DNA from: Xanthomonas hortorum
Lineage (GTDB): Bacteria; Pseudomonadota; Gammaproteobacteria; Xanthomonadales; Xanthomonadaceae
Assembly (NCBI RefSeq): GCF_024339125.1
Contig: NZ_CP101417.1
Coordinates: 2,987,001-3,051,000 of the forward strand
Reading direction: 5' to 3'
DNA length: 64,000 nt
Position 1 is the first letter of the stretch, and every line of letters begins with the position of its first letter. The position numbers and the translations under genes are program-made. This document shows, piece after piece, positions 63,458-64,000 of this stretch. The notes under the pieces are model-generated. The model had not been told where the DNA came from. It saw only the letters and a program-made list of their open reading frames with translations, and ran no database searches.

Positions 63458-64000
63458 CTAGCGCGCGCTGGCAGGCAATCGAGGCAATGCCGGGAAGGCA
63501 CGCTGCACGCAGTCGCTGCGCTCGCAGGTCAGGCAGCCCGGGCCGATCGGCACCGCGTCGTCCACCGCATTCAGGTCCCAGCCGCGCGCATACACCAGTT
63601 GATCGGCATGGCGCAGGTCGCAGCCCATCGCTAATGCAAAGGTCTTGCGCGGGCGGCCGTAACCGGGCGCGCCACTGCTGACCTGCCGCGCAAGCCAGAA
63701 ATAGCGCCGGCCATCGGGCATGCGCGCGATCTGGGTCAGGATGCGGTCGGGCTGATTGAAGGCTTCGTAGACGATCCACAACGGGCAGGCGCCGCCGACA
63801 TGCGAGAAGTGGAAGTCGGTGGCCGAGTGACGTTTGGACACATTGCCGGCGCGGTCCACCCGCATGAAGAAGATCGGCAAGCCGGCTGCACCGCGCCGCT
63901 GCAAGGTGCTGAGCCGGTGGCAGACCGCCTCGAAGCCCACATCGAAACGATCGGCCAGCCATTCGATGTCGTAGCGGCAGGTCTGCGCGCTGTGCAGAAA
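63458..64000 (-). CDS. XRE/DUF2083-type regulator, C-terminal part (5' end outside window)
   Basis: The frame is open to the window edge, so the N-terminus is missing. The visible part has the end of the ImmA/IrrE-like region (RYDIEWLADRFDVGFEAVCHRLSTLQ) and the DUF2083 domain (FHFSHVGGACPLWIVYEAF, MPDGRRYFWLARQ). It ends with the Cys cluster PIGPGCLTCERSDCVQRAFP. Proteins of this type sense short-chain acyl metabolites and control propionate/acetate genes such as the methylcitrate cycle. Its target genes probably lie to the right of the window. Confidence 0.88.
   Translation of the reverse strand, partial: FLHSAQTCRYDIEWLADRFDVGFEAVCHRLSTLQRRGAAGLPIFFMRVDRAGNVSKRHSATDFHFSHVGGACPLWIVYEAFNQPDRILTQIARMPDGRRYFWLARQVSSGAPGYGRPRKTFALAMGCDLRHADQLVYARGWDLNAVDDAVPIGPGCLTCERSDCVQRAFPALPRLPASAR

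Overview
The window looks like chromosome from a xanthomonad, most probably Xanthomonas. The supporting signs are high GC, large TonB-dependent receptors next to plant-polysaccharide hydrolases, many two-component proteins, multiple IS5-family insertion sequences, and several short intergenic repeat families. I made this assignment by recognising protein families; I ran no database search.

Layout. 1-12.1 kb is signalling plus one receptor. It holds the end of a hybrid histidine kinase, an intergenic region with a 28-bp palindromic tandem array and a MITE-like element, a TonB-dependent receptor, thioredoxin 2 (trxC) and a DUF1428 protein. A tightly coupled minus-strand operon follows: hybrid kinase with three receivers, CheR, CheB, and receiver-kinase, with ATGA overlaps at every junction. 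A plus-strand PAS kinase/response regulator pair comes next. 12.1-17 kb has a GH16 glucanase gene broken by an in-frame stop, a DUF2798 protein divergent from a LysR regulator, and a GH51 arabinofuranosidase. 17-22.9 kb is a decayed P2-like prophage segment (gpJ, gpS, gpR, an Rz-like remnant). It carries a low-GC secreted-protein cargo gene and three insertion sequences; two of the broken genes can be rejoined in frame by removing the IS copies.

23-41 kb is mostly core genome: galM, ypjD/ffh, a DUF2314-ankyrin protein, nitronate monooxygenase and a class IV aminotransferase, rpsP-rimM-trmD-rplS, a MATE pump, hslR, katG, a DUF937 gene with an in-frame stop, and mutS. A third copy of the 1159-bp IS lies at 41.4 kb. 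42.7-48.1 kb has a DUF885 lipoprotein, a chemoreceptor fragment, a small unknown gene, an IS relic and a GH29 fucosidase. 48.3-52.8 kb holds two TetR-type modules controlling small oxidoreductase sets (flavin monooxygenase plus F420-reductase-like protein; DltE-like SDR). 52.8-56.4 kb is a tartrate module: LysR, DctA-type carrier, D-tartrate dehydratase-like enolase-superfamily enzyme. 56.4-63.4 kb is a galactan-utilisation operon: TonB-dependent receptor, GH53 endo-galactanase, GH2 beta-galactosidase, with a perfect 24-bp intercistronic hairpin and a CRP/Clp-like site upstream. The window ends inside an XRE/DUF2083 regulator.

How the genes work together: the galactan, arabinan, beta-glucan and fucoside enzymes fit scavenging of plant cell-wall sugars, and the tartrate genes fit use of plant organic acids. 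The most unusual non-coding feature is a pair of inverted copies of a ~66-nt element between ffh and the ankyrin gene; both helices differ in sequence between copies yet stay paired.
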